Shown here: positions 39,462-48,134 of the stretch, piece by piece
How positions within the stretch are numbered: position 1 is the stretch's first letter
Layout of the letters: each line of letters starts with the position of its first letter
Assembly (NCBI RefSeq): GCF_004135625.1
Contig: NZ_SDPV01000001.1
Span: forward strand, 1,176,501-1,240,500
Origin: Pelagerythrobacter rhizovicinus
GTDB taxonomy: Bacteria; Pseudomonadota; Alphaproteobacteria; Sphingomonadales; Sphingomonadaceae
DNA: 64,000 nucleotides
Direction: 5' to 3'
The notes under the pieces: model-generated
The model's input: only the letters and a program-made list of their open reading frames with translations
Told to the model about the DNA's origin: nothing
Databases searched by the model: none
Made by a program: the position numbers and the translations under genes

Positions 39462-40196
39462 CTAGCGGCAAACGCCCATGTATCGGCCGGACTGGTCGAA
39501 ATGGAAATGGTCCGCATGCGCCGCGTTGTAGTCGGGCGAAAGCACGGTGGCGAACAACGGACAGGCGCCGTCGCGCACCTCACGCAGGAATGCCGCTTCC
39601 TCGTCCTCACCGGTCCAGTCGCCGAGCACCGCAATCCGCTGCCCGTCGGCGAGCACGAAGGCGGCGATATCGATCGCATTGCCCGTCGCATGCTCGCTCC
39701 AGCGCCCCTCCGCCCGGCCATAGAGGCGCCGGCAACTGAAGGCGCCGAAGTGCTCGATCCGCGCCACTTCGACGCCGAAGCGCTCGACCGCCGCAGGTTG
39801 CACGACGTCACGCAGCCATAGTTCGAGCCCGATGCCCACCGGGCAGGTCGTCGGCGGCACGTTGGGCGAGAGCGGCAGCGCGGCGAGCACGGTGCGGTCC
39901 TCGCGCCGGCATGCCCCCTCCCCCTGCGGTTCGAGCGCGCGGAATTCGACGCCGCTGCGCTCGAGCACCGCGCGGCACTCGACCGGATCATCCTTGAGCG
40001 CGAGCAGCTTGCTCTGCGTCGCCCAGCCCGGCGGATCGTTGAGGTCGAGCGGCGCCCAGGGGTTGTGCTGCGGATGATCGGCCAGCCACCCACGCGCGGC
40101 GAGCAGCAGGCCGGCGACGATCAGCAGCCAGACCACGCGCCTGTCGCCGCGAAAGTGCCCGATGCGGCGGGAGATGTGGCAGCGATCGCGGTTCAA
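39462..40196 (-). CDS. Extensin-family protein (D,D-peptidase-like)
   Basis: The product of up to 244 residues has one N-terminal membrane anchor or signal segment (VVWLLIVAGLLLAARGW). An extensin-like C-terminal domain follows, with the VanY/LAS-type zinc residues SEHATGNAIDIAAF and HADHFHFD, plus conserved cysteines. It may cleave or bind peptidoglycan, but bacterial members are uncharacterised. The first start is TTG 40196, which overlaps the dnaE2 stop; GTG 40136, just before the hydrophobic segment, is a plausible alternative. It is last in the SOS cluster transcript by position only. Confidence 0.8.
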   Translation of the reverse strand: MNRDRCHISRRIGHFRGDRRVVWLLIVAGLLLAARGWLADHPQHNPWAPLDLNDPPGWATQSKLLALKDDPVECRAVLERSGVEFRALEPQGEGACRREDRTVLAALPLSPNVPPTTCPVGIGLELWLRDVVQPAAVERFGVEVARIEHFGAFSCRRLYGRAEGRWSEHATGNAIDIAAFVLADGQRIAVLGDWTGEDEEAAFLREVRDGACPLFATVLSPDYNAAHADHFHFDQSGRYMGVCR

Positions 40197-43100
40197 TGGA
40201 AATCTCGCGACTTGGGTATGATTCGCACGTTACGAGGGTGTCCCTGGTGGAAGCCACACTCGCGGTCATCTGGTGATGGTGGCTCCCAAGGCTGAACGGG
40301 AAGATGGGGATCGTCGCGAAATTCGCGCTTGGGAGGCGGCGCGTTCTTGCAGTGATCGCCGTAGGCGACCGGCGTATTCAGGATGTCATCGGACAATCTG
40401 CGAAGCTGGCCGGTCGCGTCGACCAGGTCGCTGGCGATGACATGAATCACCTCGTCGTCATATTCCACTCGTCCGCGCACTTCCATCAAACGCGCGCCCA
40501 TCACGACGGTTCTCTGCCTTTCCATCAGATCGGGCCAGACGACGAGATTCACCACTCCGGTCTCGTCCTCCAGCGTGATGAAGCACACGCCCTTGGCCGA
40601 GCCCGGCCGCTGGCGGATCAGCACGACCCCCGCGACATTGACGATCGAGCGATACTTGCGCGTGCGCAAATCGCACGCCCGCACGAAGCCGCGCGCGCTG
40701 AGCTCGGCGCGCAGGAAGGACATGGGATGCGCCTTCAGGCTGAGCCGCGTCGTCTGGTAATCCGTGACAACTTCCTCGCCCAGCGGCATCCGCGGCAGGC
40801 GGGTGATGCCCTTCTCCGCCCCCTCGTCGCGCTCCTCGGCATAACGGAACAGCGGCAGGTCGGGCGCCGCCACCAGACTGCGCGCATCCCACAGCGCCTG
40901 CCGCCGCGACAGCTCGAGCGAGCCGAAGCAATCCGCACTCGCGAGCCGCTCGATATGGCTCACGGGCACTTTCGCCCGATCACGCAGATCGGCGACATCG
41001 CGATAGGGGCCGTTCCTGACCCGCTCGTCGACGAGCGCGGCGGCAACATGCTCGGGCAGACCATCGACCTGCCGCAGCCCCAGGCGGAGCGCGATGTGCC
41101 CGTCCAGGCGATCCTTGTGGAAGGGCTGATCGGCGCAGCTCTCCAGCGTGCAATCCCAGCCCGACGCATTGACGTCTATCGGCAATACGGTGACGCCGTG
41201 CGCCTGCGCATCGCGCACGATCTGCGCAGGGGCATAAAACCCCATCGGCTGAGAGTTGAGCAGTCCGCAAGCGAAGGCTGCGGGATAGTGGCACTTGAGC
41301 CAGCTCGAGACGTAGACCAGATGCGCGAAGCTCGCGGCATGGCTTTCGGGGAAGCCGTATTCGCCGAAGCCCTTGATCTGATTGAAGCAGCGTTCGGCGA
41401 ACTCGGGATCGTAGCCGCGCTCGATCATCTTGCTGACCATCCGTTCTTCCAGCTCGTCGACTTTCCCGCGGCTGCGGAACGTCGCCATGGCCTTGCGCAG
41501 CCGGTTCGCTTCGATGGGGGTGAACTCGGCCGCGTCGATCGCGATCTTCATCGCCTGTTCCTGGAAGATCGGCACACCGAGTGTCCGCCCGAGAATGGAT
41601 GAGAGTTCGTCCTGTGGACCATGCTCTGGTGCCGGCGCGGGTAGCGCGAAGGCCGTCTTGCCTTCGCGCTGTTCCTTTCGCCGCTTCAGATAGGGGTGGA
41701 CCATGTCGCCTTGGATCGGCCCCGGCCGCACGATCGCGACTTCCACGACGAGATCGTAGAACTTACGTGGGCGCAGGCGGGGCAGCATGTTCATCTGCGC
41801 GCGGCTTTCCACCTGGAAAACGCCAATGGAATCGCCGTTGCACAGCATGTCGTACACGGCAGGATCCTCGCGCGGGACCGTGGCCAGCTCCAATGATCGT
41901 TCGCAATGCTTTTCAAGGAGATCGAAGCATTTCCTGATGCAGGTCAGCATCCCCAGCGCGAGCACGTCGACCTTGAGGATGCCGAGATCGTCGATGTCGT
42001 CCTTGTCCCATTCGATGAAAGTGCGGTCGGGCATGGCCCCGTTGCCGATCGGCACCGTCTCGATCAGCGGGCCCTGGGTCAGAATGAAACCGCCCACATG
42101 CTGGCTGAGATGCCGCGGCATGCCGATCATCTGCTCGGTCAACTTCAGAACCCGTCTCAAATGCGGATCGGAAAGATCCAGCCCGGTTTCCCGCATAACG
42201 TGGTTCTCGTCGATCTTGCGTCCATGTCCGCCCCAGACGGTGCGGGCCAGAGCCGAGGTCACGTCTTCGGAAAGCCCCATCGCCTTGCCGACTTCCCGGA
42301 TCGCCATGCGCGGGCGATAATGGATCACCGTGGCACACAGACCCGCGCGGTCGCGACCGTACTTCTCGTAGATGTGCTGAATGACCTCCTCGCGTCGCTC
42401 GTGCTCGAAATCGACATCGATGTCGGGCGGCTCGTTGCGCTCGGCGGAAATGAAGCGCTCGAACAGCAGCTGGTGCTCGGCAGGGTCCACCGCAGTGATC
42501 CCGAGGCAGAAGCAGACCGCCGAGTTGGCCGCCGACCCCCGCCCCTGGCACAGGATCGGCTTCTCGCGCGTTCGCGCGAATTCGACGATGTCCCTGATGG
42601 TCAGGAAATAGCGGGCGAGCTTGAGCTCTTCGATCAGCGCCAGTTCGCGCTCGAGCGTTTGCCGCACGCTATCGGGCACGCCGTTCAAATAATGCCTCCG
42701 CGCCCCCTCCCACGTCGATTTCTCAAGGTATTGCTGCGGCGTCATGCCGTCGGGATAGATTTCCTCCGGATACTCGTATTGCAGTTCTTCCAGGTTGAAG
42801 GTGCAGGCATCCGCTACCTCGCGCGCCGCCGCGATGGCGTGAGGCCAGCGCGCGAACAGCTTGAGCATCTCGTCAGGCGACTTGAGATGCCGCTCGGCAT
42901 TGCCGAACAGCAGGTGCCCGGCCTCGGCCACCGTCGTCTTGTGACGGATTGCCGTCATGACATCCTGCAGAGGCCGCCGGTCGGGCGCATGATAATGGAC
43001 GTCGTTGGTCGCGAGCAGTGCAAGCCCGTTCGCCTTTGCCAGTGCATCGAGCCGGTCGATCCGCGCGATGTCGTCGCCGCTGTAGAGATAGGATGCGGCC

Positions 43101-43738
43101 AGATGGCGCAGCGTGGGGAACTGGCTCACAAGATGCGGCAGAAGATCGGTGAAACCCTCTGTTATTTCGCGTAGAGATGCGGAGATATCTTCGGCCGCGC
43201 GTGAATCCGGAGCGGGAAACGGGATAACGTTGTTCGGCACGGGGATCGTGAACGGCTTTGCCAAGTCATCCGGCGGCAGCAGGATCAACTGCACCCCTTC
43301 CGCGTGGTCGGCCAACATGGCGAGCGAGATGTCGCACACGCCCTTGTCCTGCCACTTGCCGTCGAGCGTGTTCATCCGTCCGGCCGAGATCAGCCGGCAT
43401 AGCCGGCCGTAGGCCGCGCGGTCCGTGGGATAGGCGAGGAAGGAAAGACCTTCTACCGTTTCTATCCTGCAGCCGATAACCGGCCGCAGTTTAAGAACTT
43501 TTGCTGCCGTGTGGATGCGTACGACGCCCGCCATCGAGTTTGCGTCCGCAATCCCGATCGCGTCGTAGCCCAGCTCGCGCGCGGTGCTCACGAGATCGAC
43601 GGCATCCGAAGCGCCGCGCAGGAAGCTGAAACAGGAGACCAGCCCCAGTTCGACGAATGGCGCGCGCTGGGGCGGATCGATCAGATCGGGATCGATCTCG
43701 ATCCGGCGCTTGCCGGGTGTGATCGGGGTATCGGGCAT
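40193..43738 (-). CDS. dnaE2: Error-prone DNA polymerase DnaE2 (ImuC)
   Basis: DnaE2 is the SOS-induced translesion polymerase that works with ImuA and ImuB. The 1181-residue product has an N-terminal PHP domain, where GIADANSMAGVVR replaces the usual histidine-rich start, the catalytic aspartates in PPDIDVDFEHERR, GQGRGSAANSAVCF-like sequence, a tandem HhH region and a C-terminal OB fold. The short C-terminus lacks the beta-clamp and tau-binding tail of DnaE1. ATG 43738 (MPDTPITPG) is preferred; the longer frame begins inside a palindromic repeat. Its stop overlaps the extensin gene start. It lies 111 bases downstream of udgX on the same strand. Confidence 0.94.
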   Translation of the reverse strand: MPDTPITPGKRRIEIDPDLIDPPQRAPFVELGLVSCFSFLRGASDAVDLVSTARELGYDAIGIADANSMAGVVRIHTAAKVLKLRPVIGCRIETVEGLSFLAYPTDRAAYGRLCRLISAGRMNTLDGKWQDKGVCDISLAMLADHAEGVQLILLPPDDLAKPFTIPVPNNVIPFPAPDSRAAEDISASLREITEGFTDLLPHLVSQFPTLRHLAASYLYSGDDIARIDRLDALAKANGLALLATNDVHYHAPDRRPLQDVMTAIRHKTTVAEAGHLLFGNAERHLKSPDEMLKLFARWPHAIAAAREVADACTFNLEELQYEYPEEIYPDGMTPQQYLEKSTWEGARRHYLNGVPDSVRQTLERELALIEELKLARYFLTIRDIVEFARTREKPILCQGRGSAANSAVCFCLGITAVDPAEHQLLFERFISAERNEPPDIDVDFEHERREEVIQHIYEKYGRDRAGLCATVIHYRPRMAIREVGKAMGLSEDVTSALARTVWGGHGRKIDENHVMRETGLDLSDPHLRRVLKLTEQMIGMPRHLSQHVGGFILTQGPLIETVPIGNGAMPDRTFIEWDKDDIDDLGILKVDVLALGMLTCIRKCFDLLEKHCERSLELATVPREDPAVYDMLCNGDSIGVFQVESRAQMNMLPRLRPRKFYDLVVEVAIVRPGPIQGDMVHPYLKRRKEQREGKTAFALPAPAPEHGPQDELSSILGRTLGVPIFQEQAMKIAIDAAEFTPIEANRLRKAMATFRSRGKVDELEERMVSKMIERGYDPEFAERCFNQIKGFGEYGFPESHAASFAHLVYVSSWLKCHYPAAFACGLLNSQPMGFYAPAQIVRDAQAHGVTVLPIDVNASGWDCTLESCADQPFHKDRLDGHIALRLGLRQVDGLPEHVAAALVDERVRNGPYRDVADLRDRAKVPVSHIERLASADCFGSLELSRRQALWDARSLVAAPDLPLFRYAEERDEGAEKGITRLPRMPLGEEVVTDYQTTRLSLKAHPMSFLRAELSARGFVRACDLRTRKYRSIVNVAGVVLIRQRPGSAKGVCFITLEDETGVVNLVVWPDLMERQRTVVMGARLMEVRGRVEYDDEVIHVIASDLVDATGQLRRLSDDILNTPVAYGDHCKNAPPPKREFRDDPHLPVQPWEPPSPDDRECGFHQGHPRNVRIIPKSRDFH

Positions 43739-43751
43739 GTTTGCACCACTT

Positions 43752-43838
43752 CCGTCACCCCTGCGAAGGCAGGGGCCCATCCGCACTCACCGCAAGGAAG
43801 GGCCGAATGGCGGCCCCCTTTCGCAGGAGTGGCGGAGC
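43752..43838. repeat. Palindromic repeat between udgX and dnaE2
   Basis: An imperfect palindrome of about 87 bp has outer arms near CCGTCACCCCTGCGAA and TTTCGCAGGAGTGGCGG and the inner stem CCCC-TGCGAAGGCA-GGGG (43758-43775). The stem matches the element at 18370. It lies in the mRNA leader or intercistronic region directly before dnaE2. Confidence 0.7.
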
Positions 43839-43849
43839 AAATTTCACGC

Positions 43850-45280
43850 TCACGCCAGTTCCGCCAACCGCTCCTTCACCGCGGCAAGATCGGCTTCGAA
43901 CAGGCGGCTCTGCTTCTCCTTCGCCTCGTCATCGAGGCGCAGGAGGTAGGAAGGATGCGCGGTGACCCACAATTCGCTGTCGTCCTCGAGCGGGATGGGT
44001 TCGCCGCGCGTTTTCGAAATGCTTACCGTCTTGCCGAGTATGCCGCGCGCGGCGCTGGCGCCTGTGGCAAGGATCAGCTTGGGCTGGACGATCGCGCGCT
44101 CGCTCTCCAGCCACCAGCGGCAGATGTCGATTTCCTTCGCGGTCGGCGACTGGTGCAGCCGCCGCTTGCCGCGCTGGACGAACTTGAAATGCTTGACCGC
44201 GTTGGTGAGGTAAGCCTCCTTGCGCTCAACTCCCGCCTTCTCGAGATACCGATCGAGCAACTGCCCCGCGGGCCCGACGAAGGGCCGGCCGGCCAAGTCC
44301 TCCTGATCGCCCGGCTGTTCGCCGACGATCATCAGCGCCGCGTCCTTCGGCCCTTCCCCCATCACCGCCTGGTTGTCGAGGCAGCCGATCGGACATCTGC
44401 GACACCGGTGGATTGCCTCGTCGACTGCCTTGAGCGTCTCGGGCCGGTCTTCGGTCTCCAGCGCGCCTTCCGCGACCATCTGCAATTCCCGCTTCTGCGC
44501 CCCGGCGATCAACTCGGGAATGAGCGCCGCCTCGGGCATGTTCTTCCAGTACTTGCGGGGCATCTCTTTGAGCATCGCCCCGACCTTCAAACGCGCGGGA
44601 TTGAAAATCGATGCGTAATAGGTGCGCCAGAGATCCTCCATCGGATCGCCGGTGGGTGCGTCGGCGCGCTGCGCGGGCGGCCCTTCCTCCAGCGTCTCGC
44701 CGTCCCAGTGCAGGCTGCCACGCGGCGTGAGGATCGACCATTTCATGTTGGCGAAGCGGCGCACGAAGAACCCTGCGTTCGCGCGCAGGATGTGATGCTC
44801 GGGCTCGAACCAGGCGACGTAGTGCTCGCCGCTCTCCTCGGATTCGACGCGGCGGAAGCGGACGAAAGCATGCATCTTGTGGCTGTCGCGGCGCACGGTC
44901 TTGTCCAGTTCCTCGATGCGCCGGACGTCGAGGTCGGTCTTGTCCTCCATGATCCGCGGATCGGCCTGAAGCCGCCAGAGCACGCGGTAGAGCAGCGCGA
45001 AACGCTCCGGATCGGTGTGGAGCACGGCCTGTCGCGCGAGTTCCACGAAGCGGCGGCTCGCACGCACGGGTGGCGCATCCGGCTCCGGCACGGGCAGGCG
45101 CGGATCTCCCTGCGCGAAGAGGTCCCCTGCTCCGCCCGGCGCGGTCCAGACGATCCGGTCGGGCGGCACATCGCACTGGATCAACGCCCGCGCCCGCTCG
45201 CGCCAGGCGTCGAAATCGTCCGGCTCGGGCAGATGCACGAGGTAGCAGGTGTCGAATTCGAGGTTCCGGAGCGTGCTCAT
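43850..45280 (-). CDS. udgX: DUF4130-UdgX fusion (uracil-DNA-crosslinking glycosylase-like protein)
   Basis: The 476-residue product has two parts. Residues about 1-250 form a DUF4130 domain, with DKTDLDVRRIEELDKTVRRD and a PRKYWKNMPEA end. Residues about 285-470 form a UdgX-type family-4-like uracil-DNA glycosylase, with GEQPGDQED at 320-328, the diagnostic KRRLH loop at 372-376 and HPS at 442-444. Cysteines 293, 296 and 300, and possibly 387, could hold an Fe-S cluster. In characterised UdgX the His of the KRRxH loop forms a covalent bond to uracil-DNA; His376 is in that position. The ATG overlaps the radical-SAM stop (ATGA). The frame upstream to 45565 is a shadow. The context predicts SOS induction. 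Confidence 0.9.
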   Translation of the reverse strand: MSTLRNLEFDTCYLVHLPEPDDFDAWRERARALIQCDVPPDRIVWTAPGGAGDLFAQGDPRLPVPEPDAPPVRASRRFVELARQAVLHTDPERFALLYRVLWRLQADPRIMEDKTDLDVRRIEELDKTVRRDSHKMHAFVRFRRVESEESGEHYVAWFEPEHHILRANAGFFVRRFANMKWSILTPRGSLHWDGETLEEGPPAQRADAPTGDPMEDLWRTYYASIFNPARLKVGAMLKEMPRKYWKNMPEAALIPELIAGAQKRELQMVAEGALETEDRPETLKAVDEAIHRCRRCPIGCLDNQAVMGEGPKDAALMIVGEQPGDQEDLAGRPFVGPAGQLLDRYLEKAGVERKEAYLTNAVKHFKFVQRGKRRLHQSPTAKEIDICRWWLESERAIVQPKLILATGASAARGILGKTVSISKTRGEPIPLEDDSELWVTAHPSYLLRLDDEAKEKQSRLFEADLAAVKERLAELA

Positions 45281-46521
45281 GCCGCGAACAGCTCCAGTTG
45301 CTCCTGTTTCGGCGCCAGTAGCGCGCGCAAGTCGGCGCGGTCGGTGAGCGTGGTCGGGCGCCAGTCGACCGTGCACAGGAACGGACGGACCTTGGCGATC
45401 GATTGGGTCAGGCGCGCAACGTCGTCGAGACGCAGCGTGCGGTGGCGGCGCGCGGCGAGAATGCGGTCGACCGCGCCGACGCCGAGCCCGGGCACGCGCA
45501 GCAGGTCCTCGCGCGCTGCGCGATTGACGTCGAGCGGAAAGCGGTCGCGGAACTTGAGCGCCCAAGCGAGCTTCGGATCGATGTCGAGCGGTAGCATCCC
45601 GTCCGCCCCGGCCGCCTCCATAACCTCGGCGGGCTTGTAGCCGTAGAAGCGCATCAGCCAGTCGGACTGATAGAGCCGATGCTCGCGGATCAGCGGCGGG
45701 CGTTTCAGCGGCAGCACCGCCGAAGCGTCGGGGATCGGACTGAAGGCCGAGTAGTAAACGCGACGCAACCCGAAACTACCGTAAAGCCGGCTCGCCTTGC
45801 CCACGATATCCGCATCGGTCGCCGCGTCCGCGCCAACGATCATCTGGGTCGACTGGCCGGCGGGCGCGAAACGCGGCGCGTGGCGGAATTTTCTCTTCGC
45901 GTCGCTCGCCTCGGCGATGTCGTCTTTCGTCCTCCCCATCGCGTCTTCGATCTGGCGCGCATTCTTGTCGGGCGCGAGGCGGGTGAGGCCGCTGTCGGTC
46001 GGCAGTTCGACGTTGATCGAGACGCGATCGGCATAGAGCCCCGCCTGATGAACCAGCTCCGGATCAGCCTCGGGGATCGTCTTGAGGTGAATGTAGCCGC
46101 GAAAGTCGTGCTCCTCGCGCAGGATGCGCGCGGCTTCGATCAGCTGCTCCATCGTGCGGTTGGAGCTCTTCACGATGCCGGAGGAGAGGAACAGTCCCTC
46201 AATGTAGTTGCGGCGGTAGAAGCTGAGCGTGAGATCCGCGACTTCCTGCGGCGTGAAGCGGGCGCGGCGGACGTTCGAGCTCTTGCGGTTGATGCAGTAG
46301 TGGCAGTCGAACACGCAGTGGTTGGTCAGCAGGATCTTCAGCAGCGAGATGCAGCGGCCGTCGGGAGCATAGGCGTGGCAGATGCCCATGCCTTCGGTCG
46401 AGCCGATGCCCTTGCTGCCGAGGCTGTTCCTGCTGGACGTGCCCGAAGAGGCGCACGAAGCGTCGTACTTTGCGGCATCGGCGAGAATCCCGAGCCTTTC
46501 GAGAATGGACTGCGACTCCAT
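45277..46521 (-). CDS. Putative DNA modification/repair radical SAM protein
   Basis: The 414-residue product belongs to the radical-SAM family known to pair with DUF4130/UdgX proteins. It has ADAAKYDASCASSG at the N-terminus, the cluster motif CVFDCHYC with Cys69, Cys73 and Cys76 (CX3CX2C), and a C-terminal helix-hairpin-helix DNA-binding region (LLRVPGLGVGAVDRIL). The reaction is unknown. The ATG at 46521 matches the family N-terminus. A LexA box ends 2 bases before it, so SOS control is direct. It is translationally coupled to udgX. Confidence 0.88.
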   Translation of the reverse strand: MESQSILERLGILADAAKYDASCASSGTSSRNSLGSKGIGSTEGMGICHAYAPDGRCISLLKILLTNHCVFDCHYCINRKSSNVRRARFTPQEVADLTLSFYRRNYIEGLFLSSGIVKSSNRTMEQLIEAARILREEHDFRGYIHLKTIPEADPELVHQAGLYADRVSINVELPTDSGLTRLAPDKNARQIEDAMGRTKDDIAEASDAKRKFRHAPRFAPAGQSTQMIVGADAATDADIVGKASRLYGSFGLRRVYYSAFSPIPDASAVLPLKRPPLIREHRLYQSDWLMRFYGYKPAEVMEAAGADGMLPLDIDPKLAWALKFRDRFPLDVNRAAREDLLRVPGLGVGAVDRILAARRHRTLRLDDVARLTQSIAKVRPFLCTVDWRPTTLTDRADLRALLAPKQEQLELFAA

Positions 46522-46523
46522 TC

Positions 46524-46538
46524 GTTCACTATATGTTC
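46524..46538 (-). promoter_or_regulatory. LexA (SOS) box before the radical-SAM/udgX/dnaE2 genes
   Basis: Read toward the gene it is GAAC-ATATAGT-GAAC, an exact match to the alphaproteobacterial SOS consensus (GTTC-N7-GTTC on the other strand). TATAGT inside the box is a good -10 element, and the ATG lies 2 bases beyond the box. LexA would cover both promoter and start region. Confidence 0.85.
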
Positions 46539-46562
46539 TAACACCGGATTTGCCTAGCGCTT

Positions 46563-48134
46563 TCATGCGCATAGGCCCTGCAGAAACCAGTCCGGCAGGC
46601 CGCCCCGCCCATCGTCGGGCAGTCCGTGGCGGTAGATCCAGTAGCGGCACCCCGCGGTGTCTTCGATCCGATAGTAATCCCGCAGGCGGGCCGTCGACTT
46701 CGAGCGCCACCATTCGGGCGCGATCCGTTCGGGGCCTTCGACGCGCGCAATCTCGCGCACTTGTCCGCGCCAGCGGAAGGCTTTCGGATACCCGTCCGGC
46801 GTGGCGTAGAGAACGGCGATCTTCTCCGCCCGGTCGAGCAGCTTCAGCGGACGGGCGTGGAAGCGCAGTTCCTCCTGCGCGGGAGGCTCATGCTCAAGCG
46901 GCGGGCGCCAGCGCTGCGCGCGCTCGGGCATATGGCTGGCGTGCACGACCGGGCGGCGCACCGCCTTCTCGCCGAGCCGCACCGTCAGCCGGTCGATGCA
47001 TGCGGCGAGCGAGGTACCCTGCGTCTCGGCGGCCGCCTCGATATCGCCCTGCCCCAGCGCCAGCGGTTCGGTCCAGCTCGCGCGCATGCGCACCATCTCG
47101 ATACCGAACCCGGCGTCGACGTCATCGAGCTTGGTCGAGAACAGCCGGCACATGTGCGCCGGATCCCGCGTGGCGGCGGAGAGTTCGAGGTGCCGCGCCG
47201 CAACTTCGCCATCCACCCGCCACAGGCCGATTTCGAGCCGTCGGGCGCCCTGCCCCTTGCCTTCGAGTTCGCGCGCCATGTCGCCGGCCAGATCGGCCAC
47301 TACCTGGTCCAGCAGCTCGCGATGGCGGATCGGCTCGAGCAGCCGGCGCTGGACGAGCGGCGCTTGCCGCCGCACCACGGGCAGCAGCGGCTCCGACACG
47401 CGGCCGAGAAGCTGGTCCATCCGGATCAGCGGATTGGCCGCGGGCGATTTGCGGTTGCGGAAGCGCCGGTGGAGCGCGCTGCGGCCGATCCCGTGCAGGT
47501 CGCCCAGGCGCTTGAGGCCGAGACGGCGGAGCACGACGAGCACTTCGTCGTCGAGCCGCAGCGCGGCGACCGGCAGCTCCTCAAGGCATGCCGCTGCATC
47601 GTCGCCCGGCTGCAGGATCGCGCGCTCCGGCCCGAAGTGCGACAGCGCCCAGGCCGCGCCTGCGGTCGGCGCGATCGCGAGGCGCGCGGTCAGGCGGCGG
47701 CGGGCGAAAGCGGCCTGCGCATCGGCAAGCAGCCGCGCCTCGCCATCGAACAGATGCGCCACGGCGGTGACGTCGATCACCAGTCCGTCGGGCGCATCGA
47801 GCGCGCTCCACGGCCCCCACCGTCGCGCCCAGACGGCCAGCTTCCCGAGAAATGCGAGATCGCCCTCCGGGTCGGACGGGGCGACCTTCAGCCGCGGGCA
47901 GAGCGTACGCGCGTCGGCCAGCATCATGCCGCGCCGCGCACCCGCAGCGCGGCCGGCATCGTTGACCGCATCGATGCGCGGCCCGTGCGCGGTTTCGGCG
48001 ATCAGCGCGAGCGGGTCGGCGTCCGGCCCTTCCCCGCGCGCGCACCTCTCACCCACTCGCCAGCGGTCGATCGCCAGCCGCGGCAGCCACACCGACAGAA
48101 TGCGGCGGGGCGGCGACGAGACTTCGTCCGTCAT
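46563..48134 (-). CDS. imuB: ImuB, catalytically inactive Y-family polymerase-like protein
   Basis: ImuB is the scaffold of the ImuA-ImuB-DnaE2 mutasome and contacts the beta clamp and DnaE2. The 523-residue product begins MTDEVSSPPRRILSVWLPRLAIDRW. It has a Y-family core without the usual catalytic acid triad: the first motif reads LSVWLPRL and the SIDE-like motif reads LDAPDGLVIDVT. A little-finger-like region and a C-terminal tail follow. ATG 48134 is chosen by family resemblance; it overlaps imuA by 86 bases. The frame opens further upstream but that part is a shadow of imuA. Confidence 0.9.
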   Translation of the reverse strand: MTDEVSSPPRRILSVWLPRLAIDRWRVGERCARGEGPDADPLALIAETAHGPRIDAVNDAGRAAGARRGMMLADARTLCPRLKVAPSDPEGDLAFLGKLAVWARRWGPWSALDAPDGLVIDVTAVAHLFDGEARLLADAQAAFARRRLTARLAIAPTAGAAWALSHFGPERAILQPGDDAAACLEELPVAALRLDDEVLVVLRRLGLKRLGDLHGIGRSALHRRFRNRKSPAANPLIRMDQLLGRVSEPLLPVVRRQAPLVQRRLLEPIRHRELLDQVVADLAGDMARELEGKGQGARRLEIGLWRVDGEVAARHLELSAATRDPAHMCRLFSTKLDDVDAGFGIEMVRMRASWTEPLALGQGDIEAAAETQGTSLAACIDRLTVRLGEKAVRRPVVHASHMPERAQRWRPPLEHEPPAQEELRFHARPLKLLDRAEKIAVLYATPDGYPKAFRWRGQVREIARVEGPERIAPEWWRSKSTARLRDYYRIEDTAGCRYWIYRHGLPDDGRGGLPDWFLQGLCA

